From positions 1 to 54,188 of the forward strand of contig JAPOOG010000069.1 in assembly GCA_026713545.1 (NCBI GenBank): a DNA stretch of 54,188 nucleotides, given 5' to 3'. This stretch comes from Bryobacterales bacterium (lineage in GTDB: Bacteria; Acidobacteriota; Terriglobia; Bryobacterales; UBA6623). The position numbers were made by a program, and so were the translations under genes. Under the pieces are notes generated by a model that did not search any database, was not told the DNA's origin, and worked only from the letters and a program-made list of their open reading frames with translations. Shown in pieces: positions 54,003 through 54,188 of this stretch (position 1 is its first letter; each line of letters opens with the position of its first letter).

Positions 54003-54188
54003 CTGTTAACACTAACGCAAGGCCTCGACAATCAGAGCGAAGTGAAGGAAAGCGAGGAACATCACATCGAGCTTATCGAACCGCGAGAAGATGCGCCGGA
54101 AGCCCTTGAGCCGACGGAAGAGCCGCTCGACTTCGTTACGGCGGCGGTACAGCAGGCGGTCGTATTCCCACGGCTGCAGGCGGGTCCG
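54003..54188 (-). mobile_element. IS5-family insertion sequence, left end (truncated by window edge)
   Basis: The element begins at the terminal repeat CTGTTAACACTAAC (54003-54016), identical to the inward-read repeat at 131-144. The flank just outside (gcaggttatgtt) resembles the IS end itself, perhaps showing target preference. The rest of the copy is beyond the window. Confidence 0.85.
54012..54188 (-). CDS. IS5-family transposase, C-terminal fragment
   Basis: The last 58 codons of the transposase: YDRLLYRRRNEVERLFRRLK is the catalytic-glutamate (E of DDE) region, followed by RIFSRFDKLDVMFLAFLHFA and the TAG stop, which overlaps the terminal repeat. The frame runs in from outside the window. 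It is the same protein type whose N-terminus is at 1-105. Confidence 0.88.
   Translation of the reverse strand, partial: RTRLQPWEYDRLLYRRRNEVERLFRRLKGFRRIFSRFDKLDVMFLAFLHFALIVEALR

Noticed and set aside
1..54188. CRISPR array, prophage or integron
   Set aside because: No regularly spaced repeats, phage structural genes, integrase or attC-like sites were seen.

Overview
The window reads as one bacterial chromosomal segment. Its gene content resembles Acidobacteriota (Bryobacterales/Solibacter-like): a DUF1549/DUF1553 protein with CxxCH motifs, a Tat-exported Gfo/Idh protein, a small class II aldolase microcompartment locus, and redoxin-TPR lipoproteins. That placement is inferred from gene families, not proven. 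The genetic code is standard: several intact genes (pyruvate kinase, larC, aroK, the LON-domain gene) stop at TGA. Both ends lie inside copies of the same IS5-type insertion sequence (terminal repeat CTGTTAACACTAAC), which suggests an assembly break at a repeat.

Left part (1-9.5 kb), mostly minus strand and partly scrambled: an IS end, a helicase remnant, two membrane-protein genes (one with two compensating frameshifts), a GC-rich pyruvate kinase, a relic of a DUF368 5' end, and two diverged copies of a 91-bp stem-loop repeat. Then come a CaCA antiporter, a DUF368 undecaprenyl-phosphate translocase, a Tat-exported DapA-like aldolase and a D-aminoacylase lipoprotein. The last three could form a cell-envelope or D-amino-acid unit.

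Middle (9.8-29 kb): a lipoprotein plus GT39-like membrane protein, a protease-dead HtrA/PDZ protein with a ClC chloride/proton antiporter, threonine synthase, a cupin, a probable selenoprotein, larC-metG, tRNA-Leu(GAG), secG, tpiA, an exported MBL-fold hydrolase, a rhomboid protease, and a compact microcompartment locus (aldolase, one BMC-H, three BMC-P).

Right part (29-54 kb): an AAC(3)-I-like acetyltransferase, a DUF4149-like protein divergent from a TgpA-type transglutaminase, rimO-yacG-pgpA, an NHL/IPT protein, cinA, a Gfo/Idh - nucleoside permease - malonyl-CoA synthetase-like group, a PilT-like ATPase, DinB, ClpC, a SDR-aroK-lolD-like operon, a LON-domain protein, the DUF1549/DUF1553 protein, a secretin, and the second IS end.

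The most notable observation is at 18061-19479. A TlpA-like lipoprotein appears split by a TGA, but the TGA lies exactly at the first position of the thioredoxin redox motif (W-U-A-G-C). A stem-loop follows that fits the published bacterial SECIS rules, so this is very probably one 472-residue selenoprotein. A second recurring signal is a -10 hexamer 5-9 nt before the start codon of at least six genes, which suggests frequent leaderless transcription.
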